Source: Ohtaekwangia kribbensis (lineage in GTDB: Bacteria; Bacteroidota; Bacteroidia; Cytophagales; Cyclobacteriaceae). Taken from it: a DNA stretch of 64,000 bases. Location of the stretch: contig NZ_JBHTKA010000008.1 in NCBI RefSeq assembly GCF_042676245.1, positions 186,001 to 250,000 on the forward strand. Direction: 5' to 3'. Within the stretch, counting starts at the first letter, position 1, and every line of letters begins with the position of its first letter. Below the pieces are notes generated by a model that did not search any database, had not been told where the DNA came from, and worked only from the letters and a program-made list of their open reading frames with translations. Positions 33,675 to 43,140 of this stretch are shown piece after piece. A program made the position numbers and the translations under genes.

Positions 33675-34340
33675 ATGAAACAAAATCTCTCTGATCCTCA
33701 ACACTTCATTTCGGATAAACGAAGGAAATATGAAATAACGGCCGTACTCCTGATGGGCATCGGCAAAATTATCTTCATGGATATATCGCAATGGCAACTT
33801 CCCTTTATAGCGATAGCAATCATTGGTTGGACGATCTATGTTATAAATCAGAGCAAACGGGTAAAAGGCATACTCGCCTATTGGGGCTTTCGTACAGATA
33901 ACTTTGGAACAGTGGCACGCAAGCTTTTGCCTTTTGGAGTAATTGCGATTGCTATATTCTTCATCATAGGTTATCAGCGTCACAGTATAAACTTTAGCTG
34001 GCATATTATTCCCATTCTTATTTTATATCCAGCATGGGGCACGATCCAGCAATTCCTTGTTGTCGGTCTGGTGGCAGGCAATTTACAACACCTGAAAGTA
34101 AATCGTACGAGCGAGGCTTTCATCATAACTATCACCGCTGTACTTTTTGCATTGGTACATTATCCAGACTACTGGTTGATTGCGGGCACGTTCGTTCTCG
34201 CCTTGTTATACACCTATATTTACCTGCGCCATCGAAATGTATACGTATTAGGATTGTTTCACGGTTGGCTCGGTGGTTTATTTTACTATACAATAGTAGG
34301 GCGCGACCCCTTTGCTGAGGTGTTTGGCAGATTCCAATAA
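33675..34340 (+). CDS. CPBP-type membrane protein without the EE motif
   Basis: The 221 residues have six to seven helices. The late part ALVHYPDYWLIAGTFVLALL, then YTYIYLRHRNVYVLGLFHGW matches the second and third motifs of CAAX-protease/bacteriocin-processing (CPBP) membrane proteases, including the two His. In the first motif the normal EExxxR reads QQFLVVG (WGTIQQFLVVGL), so both Glu are lost. It is probably not a working Glu-type protease, or it uses other residues. It ends nine bases before the next gene, so the two are one transcript. Confidence 0.75.
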   Translation: MKQNLSDPQHFISDKRRKYEITAVLLMGIGKIIFMDISQWQLPFIAIAIIGWTIYVINQSKRVKGILAYWGFRTDNFGTVARKLLPFGVIAIAIFFIIGYQRHSINFSWHIIPILILYPAWGTIQQFLVVGLVAGNLQHLKVNRTSEAFIITITAVLFALVHYPDYWLIAGTFVLALLYTYIYLRHRNVYVLGLFHGWLGGLFYYTIVGRDPFAEVFGRFQ

Positions 34341-34349
34341 ATAATCATT

Positions 34350-34703
34350 ATGAAAAAGCTATTCCTGGACGACCTGCGAACTGTTGATATGGTTTATGAC
34401 TATTCCGTTGTACACACCTTTGACGTTGTGAGAAGCTTTAATGAATTTGTAACCCATATACAAAAGCATGGCCTACCTGAATTCATCAGCTTTGATAACG
34501 ATTTAGGACTGGATGCAAATGGAGAAGTGGCTGCCGATGGATACGCTGCCGCCAAATGGTTGGTCTATGAATCAGGATTAGATTTGAGCAAACTAACATT
34601 CAAAGTTCATTCCGCCAACCCAGTGGCTGCTGAACAAATAAGAGGATTGCTAACAAACTATATCAGCTTTACAAACAGGCAACATCTATTGCCAGGAGAT
34701 TAA
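34350..34703 (+). CDS. cyclic-phosphate processing receiver (cREC) domain protein
   Basis: The 117 residues form a receiver-like fold typical of cREC: MKKLFLDDLRTVD with paired Asp, then FDVVRSFNEFVTHIQKHGLP, FISFDNDLGLDANGEVAADG and AAKWLVYESGLDLSKLTFKV, HSANPVAAEQIRGLL. FDNDLG and HSANP are the most telling. Unlike response regulators it is linked to RNA end processing: the family was named for predicted action on cyclic phosphates, and it is often beside RNA ligases. The RNA ligase at 32936 is nearby. Cytoplasmic. Confidence 0.85.
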   Translation: MKKLFLDDLRTVDMVYDYSVVHTFDVVRSFNEFVTHIQKHGLPEFISFDNDLGLDANGEVAADGYAAAKWLVYESGLDLSKLTFKVHSANPVAAEQIRGLLTNYISFTNRQHLLPGD

Positions 34704-34725
34704 CTCTTTGAACATTCGCTGAAGT

Positions 34726-37191
34726 TTATCGGACCACATGTAGCCAACCCTTTTTCTGATGAGTAATTACCCGTGATTGCGGCCCCGTAAACGAATACTG
34801 CACGGCATAGTAATATATACCCGGGGAGACAAATTCATTTCCGATGCGCCCGTTCCAGGATGGCTCATAAACAGTAATTAATTTATCGCCCCAACGGTTA
34901 TATATAGTCAATCTAAAGGCATAGTGCTCGCATCTAACATCAACAGCAAAAACATCATTCTTACTATCTATATTGGGCGTAAACACGTTCGGTATAAATA
35001 CATCACATACAGTGCAGTCCCGTATATCAACTGTTACAGTGTCCGATGTCTGGCAATTTCCTTGTATAAGTGTAAGCCAGTATTTGCCTGCTTCGGTTAC
35101 ATCAATACCATGCTCTGTTTGACTATTGCTCCATAAAAATTCTCCTTTAACAGATTTATCCACACCAAGATGAATAAGATCCGTTTCGCAGATAGTAGTA
35201 TCGCTGCCAAGTTGTAAATCCTTGACAACTGTACTGCACAAATCGCAATCTTCATACTTCAATTGGATTACATCGGAAACAACACAGCCATCTCGGCTCG
35301 CTATCACTGAGTATTCTCCAGGAGTAGTAACTTTAATATCGATCCACGTATCACCTGTGCTCCATCGATAGGAAGCCTTAGGCTGTCGAGCTACCTTCAA
35401 TATATAATCTGTTTCAAAGCAAAACGCGGTATCTGGTCCCAATGATACCGAAAGTGGTTCGTACACCTGAAATTCCATTTGGGTTGATGATGATCCGCAG
35501 TCATTTGTAGCTGTCAGTGTAACCGCATATTTCCCTGGTATAGCATACTTATGTGTTGGATTCTTTGCGTCACTAGTGTTATCAATACTGTTATCTCCAA
35601 AATCCCAATGCAAGGTATAGGCCTCACCTTGCTCACTTGTTAGATTGTTAAAATTGACAGCAAGTGTTTTACAGTCCTGCTTATAACTAAATTTAGGAGA
35701 GGGCGCTCCGATAGTCACAAGCTGTTGCATAGAATATATCACACAACCTGCACTCGAAACTGACAATGTTACTGTATAGGTACCAGGTGTGGCATAAGTA
35801 TGTGTAGCATCTTCAGGTACTCGTGACCAATGTATTGCTCCGTCACCAAAATTAATAAGCCACGAGTAGAACAAGGTTGGTCTGGATAACTCCGCGTCTA
35901 TAACAGAAGATTTATTATCAAAGAAAACACTACGGGTATGACAATCTGATGATATACCAAAATCAAAATTCTCAACAAAGCTTTCATTTTTTTGCGTACA
36001 ATTACCATTAGTTACCTGCTCTCTGAAATATGATTCAATAAAATTAGGAACGCCATATGTCACACCGGTCCAACAAGGAAGTTCAACGTAATTCGATATC
36101 TGCTCGCAAGCATTACCGGTTTTATCAGGATACATAATCACTCCCAGATACTCTTCCACTTTTGTGGAGTTCGTTGATAAAAAATAAAGTTTGCCGTCAT
36201 TCGCCAATTGCATACCTCCCTGTACATATGTATCCCGAATGGTATAGCGTTGATCATATATTTGCTGTGGTGTACCTGCATCCAAATTATACTGTTGAAT
36301 GAGACTTCCTGAACATCCCCACGCGCAAGATGTATATAGTACTCTGCCGTTGGGAGAAAATGAAACTCCATAAATAACCTCAGTCCCTGTAGGTATAACA
36401 AAATCCGATGTAACCTGACCTGTAGAGATATTAAACTTAAATAATTCCAACGGTATACCATCGTTATTGTAGCCATAGAGAAAGCAAGCAACAGCAAGCC
36501 GCTGGCCATCGGGAGAAAACTTCATGTATCCCCTACCGCCTGGATGACTTTGGCCTATGGAAGAGATTATCGGAGTTGTATTAAGTCCTGCACTTGTGAT
36601 GGAAAATGCATAAAATTTATTGGACTGCACTCCGTGTGTCAGAACCCATACATCTTTACCGTTTGACTGAAAGACGGCAGCTACTTTTTCTTCTGTATTA
36701 GCAACCAGAGGCTTGTTCTTTTGTGTTACGTCACCCATGCCGCCATTTAGAGACAGATCTACAACCGAGTAACGCAACCCCGCGGCAAAACCATCTTCCG
36801 TGCAGTCTGTTGTAAATATATAGTATAGATTAGATTCTCCCGGATGTGGAATAATAAGGGCACTTTGAGAAGATGATGCATAGTTACCATAACCTGCACA
36901 TAAGCCTCCCAAGTCGTGACCGTTCGGCATAATTTGATAGTCCCTGCTCCATACAACATTACCATCCGTAAAAAAGAGCAAGTCACCATCAGCTGAAGAA
37001 ATAACAGCTCCGCCTTCCAATCCATCAAATGGAGTTGAGTAAAATTGAGGGGTAGAACAGGAGAAATCAAGTCCACCTCCAACGCCAAAAACCCAATTGG
37101 AGGCCTCTTGCTGAGCGAACACAACGAAGGGACTACCGGCCATGGAGACCACAAGTAACAAGGTTAGGATCTTACGCAAAACAAAAAACAT
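34726..37191 (-). CDS. secreted PKD-domain protein with type IX C-terminal domain
   Basis: The 821-residue product starts with a signal peptide (ILTLLLVVSMAGSPFVVFAQ). The first half reads like a beta-propeller-like region, with WVFGVGGGLDFSCSTPQFYS and repeats such as VWSRDYQIMPNGHDLGGLCA and MKFSPDGQRLAVACF. Two PKD domains follow (WLINFGDGAIHW with ATPGTYTVTLSVSSAG; LHWDFGDNSIDNTSDAKNPT with AIPGKYAVTLTATNDCG). Two Cys-rich SxxTxC/YxWSTG units come next, and the end is the gliding-motility type C-terminal domain (IPNVFTPNIDSKNDVF, then LTIYNRWGDKLITVYEPSWN and GIYYYAVQYSFTGP). It should go to the surface through type IX secretion. Role unknown. Confidence 0.93.
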   Translation of the reverse strand: MFFVLRKILTLLLVVSMAGSPFVVFAQQEASNWVFGVGGGLDFSCSTPQFYSTPFDGLEGGAVISSADGDLLFFTDGNVVWSRDYQIMPNGHDLGGLCAGYGNYASSSQSALIIPHPGESNLYYIFTTDCTEDGFAAGLRYSVVDLSLNGGMGDVTQKNKPLVANTEEKVAAVFQSNGKDVWVLTHGVQSNKFYAFSITSAGLNTTPIISSIGQSHPGGRGYMKFSPDGQRLAVACFLYGYNNDGIPLELFKFNISTGQVTSDFVIPTGTEVIYGVSFSPNGRVLYTSCAWGCSGSLIQQYNLDAGTPQQIYDQRYTIRDTYVQGGMQLANDGKLYFLSTNSTKVEEYLGVIMYPDKTGNACEQISNYVELPCWTGVTYGVPNFIESYFREQVTNGNCTQKNESFVENFDFGISSDCHTRSVFFDNKSSVIDAELSRPTLFYSWLINFGDGAIHWSRVPEDATHTYATPGTYTVTLSVSSAGCVIYSMQQLVTIGAPSPKFSYKQDCKTLAVNFNNLTSEQGEAYTLHWDFGDNSIDNTSDAKNPTHKYAIPGKYAVTLTATNDCGSSSTQMEFQVYEPLSVSLGPDTAFCFETDYILKVARQPKASYRWSTGDTWIDIKVTTPGEYSVIASRDGCVVSDVIQLKYEDCDLCSTVVKDLQLGSDTTICETDLIHLGVDKSVKGEFLWSNSQTEHGIDVTEAGKYWLTLIQGNCQTSDTVTVDIRDCTVCDVFIPNVFTPNIDSKNDVFAVDVRCEHYAFRLTIYNRWGDKLITVYEPSWNGRIGNEFVSPGIYYYAVQYSFTGPQSRVITHQKKGWLHVVR

Positions 37192-37269
37192 TATCTACAC
37201 AAATATAAAAACAACCCTCCCATTGATTCGACTTGTGCATGTTTTATTAGAAAATTTACTCATAATCCG

Positions 37270-37295
37270 ATGCCAGGGGATTAATCCCCTGGCAT
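37270..37295. repeat. 26-bp perfect palindrome centred on GGGATTAATCCC
   Basis: ATGCCAGGGGATT (37270-37282) is mirrored by AATCCCCTGGCAT without spacer. It lies after the 3' end of the ABC-F gene (minus strand). Its centre is shared with the palindrome at 52031. Confidence 0.85.
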
Positions 37296-37305
37296 AAGAT
37301 CAGGA

Positions 37306-38892
37306 TTATAGCTCTATATATCTCTCGATCTGTATTTGTTTCAAAAAGCTCGCATCATGCGAAACCACAATCAATGTTCCTTGATATTCATTAATAGCGT
37401 TTGTTAAAATTTCAAGATTCTGGATATCGAGGTTGTTTGTTGGCTCATCGAGTATAATCATATTAGGAGCACGATTACCTATTGTTAAACAGCAAAGCAT
37501 CAATCGCATTTTTTCTCCTCCGCTAAGTGCTTTACAGGACTTGTCCCAATCTTCTCTGGGAAAAAGAAAGCGGTTTAAACGAATCTTTACCTCATGCTCC
37601 TGCAGGTTGATAGTGTTATACTTTTGCGCCTGATCATAAACACTCAGTGAATTATCGATCAACGAATAATCCTGATCAATATAGATTGCTTTTACATCAA
37701 CGCGCTCAAGTGTACCTATACCGGGCTCTAGCGTTCCAAGTATAATTTTTATCAGCGTTGTTTTGCCGGAGCCGTTGGTACCTTTAATAGCTATCCGATC
37801 ACCGCTTCGGATATGAAAATCGAGATGTTGCTTCCAAAGGAATACGCTGTTATAGCTATAGTTAATCTTGTTGGCCGTTACCAGTACTTTGCCGCGATGA
37901 AGAAATGCATTATCGAGGTTCATCTTCATAGTGTCGGTATCGGGCAGTTCTTTACGAAGTTGATTTACCTCTTCTGCAATAGCACCAATCTTTTCTGCAT
38001 GTATACCTTTCATCCGTGCCGTACTTTTCTCAGCGTTGTTCCTGAAAGTATTCATCATGATAGTAGGAAGTCCGGCCTTATCCTGTTTCTTTTTGCCACG
38101 GGCATCGAGCTTTTGTTGGCGCTCCATCGACTCGCGCTCGACCTCCTTTGCTTTACGTAGCGCTTTCGTTTTACTTTTCAACCCCTGGTTCAACGCATTG
38201 TTTTCAATTTGTTTTTGCTCTGTATAAAAATCGTAGTTACCACCGTATGCCATTATACCGTGCTTACCCATTTCATATACCACAGGCAATAAATTTAGCA
38301 GTGTACGATCGTGACTAACCACCATCAGTGCGTGATTGACAGATGCTATATAATCATACAAAACCCTTCGGCCAGATATATCCAGGTGGTTACTCGGTTC
38401 ATCGAGCAAAACCATTTCAGGTTGGTGAATCATAACACCCGCCAGAAAAACTTTAGTCTTTTGTCCACCACTGAGTGATGCCATGGATTGATTCAGATCG
38501 AGTCCGCCAAGACCCCAATGCGTCAGTGCTTCCTGACATCGTTCTTCTATCGACCAATCGTTATCGAGTAATGCCAGGTTGGTCTCTGTAACTTCGCCTC
38601 GCAGAATTTCCTGTAAAGCCTGAAGCCTGGACTCAATCCGCAACGCCCGGGCTACACTATACGTATTGAACTGTCCAAAAATCTGAGGTATATAGTATGG
38701 TTTCGTTTCCGCTTTCACAAAGCCGGCAGAAGGCAGCAACTCGCCCGACAATATTTTCAACAGCGTAGATTTACCAACGCCATTATTGCCGATAAGCGCA
38801 ATCTTTTCGTGTTTGTTAATATTAATATTTATGTCCGTGAATAATACATCCTTGTTCGGATGTACATACGTAACACCTTGAAGCGTAAGCAT
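37306..38892 (-). CDS. ABC-F family ATPase
   Basis: The 528 residues contain two ATP-binding cassettes and no membrane part. Cassette 1 shows LIGNNGVGKSTLLKILSGEL, then SLSGGQKTKVFLAGVMIHQP and VLLDEPSNHLD. Cassette 2 shows IKGTNGSGKTTLIKIILGTL, then ALSGGEKMRLMLCCLTIGNR and IILDEPTNNLD. Between them is the basic linker of ABC-F proteins (NQGLKSKTKALRKAKEVERE and later RGKKKQDKAG) that reaches into the ribosome. The group includes translation factors and antibiotic-protection proteins. Which of them this is cannot be told. Single gene. Confidence 0.93.
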   Translation of the reverse strand: MLTLQGVTYVHPNKDVLFTDINININKHEKIALIGNNGVGKSTLLKILSGELLPSAGFVKAETKPYYIPQIFGQFNTYSVARALRIESRLQALQEILRGEVTETNLALLDNDWSIEERCQEALTHWGLGGLDLNQSMASLSGGQKTKVFLAGVMIHQPEMVLLDEPSNHLDISGRRVLYDYIASVNHALMVVSHDRTLLNLLPVVYEMGKHGIMAYGGNYDFYTEQKQIENNALNQGLKSKTKALRKAKEVERESMERQQKLDARGKKKQDKAGLPTIMMNTFRNNAEKSTARMKGIHAEKIGAIAEEVNQLRKELPDTDTMKMNLDNAFLHRGKVLVTANKINYSYNSVFLWKQHLDFHIRSGDRIAIKGTNGSGKTTLIKIILGTLEPGIGTLERVDVKAIYIDQDYSLIDNSLSVYDQAQKYNTINLQEHEVKIRLNRFLFPREDWDKSCKALSGGEKMRLMLCCLTIGNRAPNMIILDEPTNNLDIQNLEILTNAINEYQGTLIVVSHDASFLKQIQIERYIEL

Positions 38893-39273
38893 AATTTCTT
38901 TCGTTAGAATGTAAACAATACAAGCCTTGAAGCCGGCTTGCCAATATTGAATGGAATCTGAAAGAAATTAAATCCTACACGTGGTGACGTTTTGATTTGA
39001 ATAATGCAAAAATAGTAAACTTCTCGTTTTGCGGAAAGCTCGTGTTACTACATCGTGTTGCATAATAACGCAGGCATTTAAAAATGGTTCGCAACACTCC
39101 TCAATACTTGTTGAAGCATCGCTACATCATAATCAAAAACATTCCGGCAAAGCACGTTGACTACGGAAATATTACACGCGTTGTAAATGGGATACTTCCC
39201 GGCATAATGTTTTCGCACTACCGTATTGTTCTGAAAACATCAGAAATGATTCCACCACTAAAGTAAAATTGCC

Positions 39274-39621
39274 ATGAAATACGAACGCTATCAAACTTGT
39301 ATTGATGCATGTCTTGAATGTGCAACAGAATGTGAACACTGCGCAACGTCTTGCCTGAACGAGAAAGATGTAGCCATGTTAACCAGATGTATCCAACTAG
39401 ACCGTGAATGCGCTGAAGCATGTTATGCCAGTGCACGCCTGATGGGAATGGGAGGCGAACACGCTCTGCTCTTCTGCCACGCCTGTGCCGAAATTTGTGA
39501 AGTATGCGCTGAAGAATGTGAGAAGCATGCAGCACATGGTATGACACATTGCCGCGTATGCGCAGAGGCCTGCCGCCAATGTGCAGAAGAGTGCCGCGCA
39601 ATGACGGGCGTTAACGCCTGA
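39274..39621 (+). CDS. Cys-rich four-helix copper-storage-like protein (DUF326)
   Basis: The 115 residues carry about 17 Cys in CxxxC patterns on helices: YQTCIDACLECATECEHCAT, SCLNEKDVAMLTRCIQLDRE, CAEACYASARLMGMGG, then CHACAEICEVCAEECEKHAA and CRVCAEACRQCAEECRAM. This is the pattern of Csp copper-storage proteins, where a four-helix bundle lines its core with thiols that bind many Cu(I). There is no signal peptide, so it would act in the cytoplasm like Csp3. A copper-responsive regulator or exporter is not adjacent. It is single and followed by a minus-strand operon. Confidence 0.9.
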   Translation: MKYERYQTCIDACLECATECEHCATSCLNEKDVAMLTRCIQLDRECAEACYASARLMGMGGEHALLFCHACAEICEVCAEECEKHAAHGMTHCRVCAEACRQCAEECRAMTGVNA

Positions 39622-39743
39622 AACGATAGCTCTGTTTAACAATAAATAAAGGGGAACCGCCATACGATTCCCCTTTCATGCTTTTCGCTATACAATTTGA
39701 ACTGATATATATTGCCTGATCAGACAGTCATCTGTTTGTGTTT

Positions 39744-40877
39744 CTACTTCCGCGTTACAAGATCTTCCTTCGCGGCCCACATAGTAATATCCTGTTTGCT
39801 AAGTGCAGCAGCCATCAGGTCTGGAAACTTATCCGGTGTGCAGGCAAATACCGGTATACCTAACGATGCCATGTATTCAGCATTGCCATGATCGTATGAT
39901 GGCGCACCTTCATCGTTCAACGCCAGTAACACAACAACCTGAACACCTGCCTCCGTCAATGTCTTGGCTCGTTTACGCATTTCAATGTCACTGCCTCCCT
40001 CATACAAATCGGTAATCAGAACCAGCACCGTATCCGCAGGCCGCTGTATAATTTGCTGGCAGTACGTTAATGCAAGGTTAATATCAGTGCCGCCACCGAG
40101 CTGAACACCAAACAGCAATTCAACCGGGTCATCAAGTTCTTCTGTGAGGTCAACAACGCTTGTATCGAAAACAACCATGCGGGTTTGGATGGCGGGTATA
40201 GATGCCATTACCGCTCCAAATATACCGGAGTATATAACGGATGTTCCCATCGATCCGCTCTGATCAATACACAGTACTACATCCTTCAGCGAACGTCTTC
40301 GTTTACCATAACCAATACGCGTTTCCGGTATAATCGTTTTATACTCGGGCTGATAATGTTTCAGGTTCTTCAATATAGTCGAGCGCCAGTTGATCTCGTT
40401 GTGTCGCGGACGCCTGTTTCGTGTTGAACGATTGAGACTACCTGCGATAGCTTGCTGCGTAGGTTGTGCAAGTTTCTTCATCAGATCTTCCACCACACGT
40501 CTTACTACTTGTCGCGCTGTATCTTTTGTCTTGGAAGGTATGACGCGGCTCAGTGACATGAGCGTTGCAACCAGGTGCACATCGGGTTCAACATTCTCAA
40601 GCATCTCTTTCTCCAACAGCATGGAAGTAAGGTTGAGTCGTTTCAACGCATCCTGCTGCATTACTTTTACAACGGTATTTGGAAAGTAAGTACGTATATC
40701 ACCCAGCCATCGGCTTACGTTTGGTGATGAAGGACCGAGACCGCCCTTTCGCTCCGCATCATATAACGCTTCGAGTGTTTTATCTATCTGCAGATCTGTA
40801 TCTCCGAGGGAATAACCAGTTCCATCGTTCTGCTCGCCTCCGAGTATCATTCGCCATTTACGAAGATGTGCATCCAT
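39744..40877 (-). CDS. VWA-domain protein, last gene of the MoxR operon
   Basis: The 377 residues begin with a helical segment (MDAHLRKWRMILGGEQNDGT, later NVSRWLGDIRTYFPNTVVKV) and have a basic linker. The von Willebrand A domain begins at about residue 205: VVLCIDQSGSMGTSVIYSGI carries the MIDAS DxSxS. Then come TRMVVFDTSVVDLTEELDDP, GGGTDINLALTYCQQII with the MIDAS Thr, and VLVLITDLYEGG. VWA proteins paired with MoxR ATPases act as metal-dependent adaptors. It starts 10 bases after the DUF5682 stop. It closes a five-gene operon. Confidence 0.9.
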   Translation of the reverse strand: MDAHLRKWRMILGGEQNDGTGYSLGDTDLQIDKTLEALYDAERKGGLGPSSPNVSRWLGDIRTYFPNTVVKVMQQDALKRLNLTSMLLEKEMLENVEPDVHLVATLMSLSRVIPSKTKDTARQVVRRVVEDLMKKLAQPTQQAIAGSLNRSTRNRRPRHNEINWRSTILKNLKHYQPEYKTIIPETRIGYGKRRRSLKDVVLCIDQSGSMGTSVIYSGIFGAVMASIPAIQTRMVVFDTSVVDLTEELDDPVELLFGVQLGGGTDINLALTYCQQIIQRPADTVLVLITDLYEGGSDIEMRKRAKTLTEAGVQVVVLLALNDEGAPSYDHGNAEYMASLGIPVFACTPDKFPDLMAAALSKQDITMWAAKEDLVTRK

Positions 40878-40887
40878 GAAATATACT

Positions 40888-43140
40888 TTATTGATCTGTT
40901 CCTTTTTTATTTATACCCAGCAGTTGTGCTATCACCGGTATACCTCTCATAGCCCGTGCTACATCCGCTATATCTTCTGCAGGTGCCAGCGCGGTAGCCG
41001 TTGGATCGGTTATGCCTTTCTTTGCCTTCTCTCCGATCTTTCTTCTCTCTGCATGTGAAAACTGAGAAAATGTTCTGCGCATTAACGGAAGCAATGCTAT
41101 AAAATCAGCCTCACTTAAACTCTTCACCCATTGATCTACCAATGTCCAAAGTCGGTTGTCAATAATCAGAATGGTACCGCTGCCTTTCAGAAAACCCTCC
41201 AGCCATGAGGCGGCTTCCGATGTATTGGCTGTGCGTGATAAAGCAAAGTGAAAGCGATTAGCAAGTTCTTCACCCTCCACAATCTTTGCATCGCAGAGTA
41301 TACGTGTGCTATATCCACTCACAATAGGCGCTGTGTTAGGGTGATTGCAGATCGTGCGCAACGTAGTATACCATTCGCTGCGCTGATCCTGTTGATTTAA
41401 CAAGATGATCGATTCATTCAGCTGATATATATGCTCTGTCATTTTTGAACCGGCCTCTTCATCTATACCTACACAAGTAGCAGGCAGGCTCACAAACACA
41501 CGCGCGATCATGGAGTTAACAATACCCAGCACCATCGTTTCGTCTGTCTGACGCACATTACCATAGCGCGACACCGACACTAATGCAGGTAACGCTTCCA
41601 GTAACTGAACAACATCATTAGTAGCCGCTGCCAGGTTATTGATCTGTGTGATCAACGCTTGAACAGCTTTTGGAAGGTCAGACGGTATAACTTTTTCGAG
41701 CAATGCACACACCGCCTGCAAACCCGGAGCATCTTTCGCTTGTGCTGCTACATAATTAGCAGACGCCTCTTCGAGTGTATTTCCCCAATTACCTTTTTCA
41801 ATAATGCGGATGGAATACTCCGGCTCCCATTTCAGTTGCCATTGCTCTTTGAACGTTCCTTTACTTCGCACCTGCATGATGTGTGCCCACGGCACATCAA
41901 TCAGCAACAACCGATGGAGAAATATACTTCGTTGTAACTGTGTGTCTTCACGAAGATCGAGTGTAAGTTCTTTGATGCCAGCTTCTGCCGGCGTGCGCAG
42001 GCGCTTTTGTGTTTTCTCTACATCCTGCAACAACGGAGGCTTGGGTACTTCATGCGGAACTTGTCCGATCGTATCACTTACAATTAGCTGCTCGCGTATT
42101 AACTGCAGCAATATTTCGTCACCATTACAGAGTACAGCAAGTGTTGCTTCGTTCAGTTCTTCGAGGCGCGCTTTGCTGAGATTTCGCAAGGCGGCAAGTG
42201 CCTCTGCCAGACGCACCGCTTCGATGATATGAGCTGTCGAAGTATCCATATCCCTCGAGCGAAACAGCTTGGCAACCTTTGCCATCCAGCGTGTACCATC
42301 ATCGTTGGGGTAATGCCATACGTGCTCATACCAGCCGGGAGACTTTATACCGGCACCATAACCGCTGGTGTATGTGAGGCGATTATACGTCCACGGTATC
42401 CACGTGGTTTCTACTTTTACTTTGGGCAGTCCTTTCAGAAGATCATTGTCGTCCTTTTGCTTCGGCATATTTACCAATGCCGGTGCGTGCCATGCTCCGC
42501 AGATGACGACTATATTCTGATAACCATCTTTTTCTGCCTGTCGGATGGTTTTGCGCATATAGGCTTCGCGAAGCTTTTCTACATAGTCATCTTTCTGCGG
42601 TAGTTCAGTACGAAGCGTTTGCATAGCCTCCTGTACAGCATCAAATACACCCTCATCGTCCCTGCGATGCTCAAACATATACTCCCACCAGCGTTCACCA
42701 TCATTAAAACCTGCAGCTTCTGCCAGGTGGCGAAGCGGGTCCTGGTATACTTCCGGAGTAACTTCTGCATGACGAAATGCATTACTGGATATAGTATCCT
42801 CTGCAGGCTTTTCTTTCTTCTCGAGCGCAAAGCTGTGCACAAGCGGAAGGTCCATAAAGCGGACCGGTATATTTTTCCTGGCACCGAAATATATCGCCTG
42901 CCACTCTGGCGAGAACTCAGCAAAGGGATAGAATACTGCGCGATGCGGCTGATCCGGTATATAGGCCAGTATCGCTATAGGTGGTTTGAATCCACTATGC
43001 GCGGACCAGCGCAACAACTCATCTCCTTCCGGCGGACCTTCCACCAGTATAATATCCGGCTGCGTTTTCTCCAGGAATGCTTTTACATTTCTGGCCGAAC
43101 CCGGACCGTGATGTCGTATGCCCAGAACATGAACACTCAT
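40888..43140 (-). CDS. DUF5682 family protein (TraB/TIKI-like core)
   Basis: The start at 43140 (MSVHVLGIRHHGPGSARNVK) overlaps the MoxR stop (ATGA); the frame upstream is not coding. The protein has about 750 residues. The N-terminal part has VLGIRHHGPGSARNVKAFLE, then DIILVEGPPEGDELLRWS and a later NIVVICGAWHAPALVNMP. These H, EG and GxxH motifs recall the TraB/PrgY/TIKI/ChaN superfamily of metal-dependent hydrolases or ligand-binding proteins. The rest is mostly helical. DUF5682 is the family name I recognise. Its action is unknown; it is coupled with AAA+ and VWA partners. Confidence 0.85.
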   Translation of the reverse strand: MSVHVLGIRHHGPGSARNVKAFLEKTQPDIILVEGPPEGDELLRWSAHSGFKPPIAILAYIPDQPHRAVFYPFAEFSPEWQAIYFGARKNIPVRFMDLPLVHSFALEKKEKPAEDTISSNAFRHAEVTPEVYQDPLRHLAEAAGFNDGERWWEYMFEHRRDDEGVFDAVQEAMQTLRTELPQKDDYVEKLREAYMRKTIRQAEKDGYQNIVVICGAWHAPALVNMPKQKDDNDLLKGLPKVKVETTWIPWTYNRLTYTSGYGAGIKSPGWYEHVWHYPNDDGTRWMAKVAKLFRSRDMDTSTAHIIEAVRLAEALAALRNLSKARLEELNEATLAVLCNGDEILLQLIREQLIVSDTIGQVPHEVPKPPLLQDVEKTQKRLRTPAEAGIKELTLDLREDTQLQRSIFLHRLLLIDVPWAHIMQVRSKGTFKEQWQLKWEPEYSIRIIEKGNWGNTLEEASANYVAAQAKDAPGLQAVCALLEKVIPSDLPKAVQALITQINNLAAATNDVVQLLEALPALVSVSRYGNVRQTDETMVLGIVNSMIARVFVSLPATCVGIDEEAGSKMTEHIYQLNESIILLNQQDQRSEWYTTLRTICNHPNTAPIVSGYSTRILCDAKIVEGEELANRFHFALSRTANTSEAASWLEGFLKGSGTILIIDNRLWTLVDQWVKSLSEADFIALLPLMRRTFSQFSHAERRKIGEKAKKGITDPTATALAPAEDIADVARAMRGIPVIAQLLGINKKGTDQ

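Noticed and set aside
39084..39266. A 60-codon plus-strand frame
   Set aside because: It lies in the gap before the copper-storage-like gene, without family similarity or start signal.
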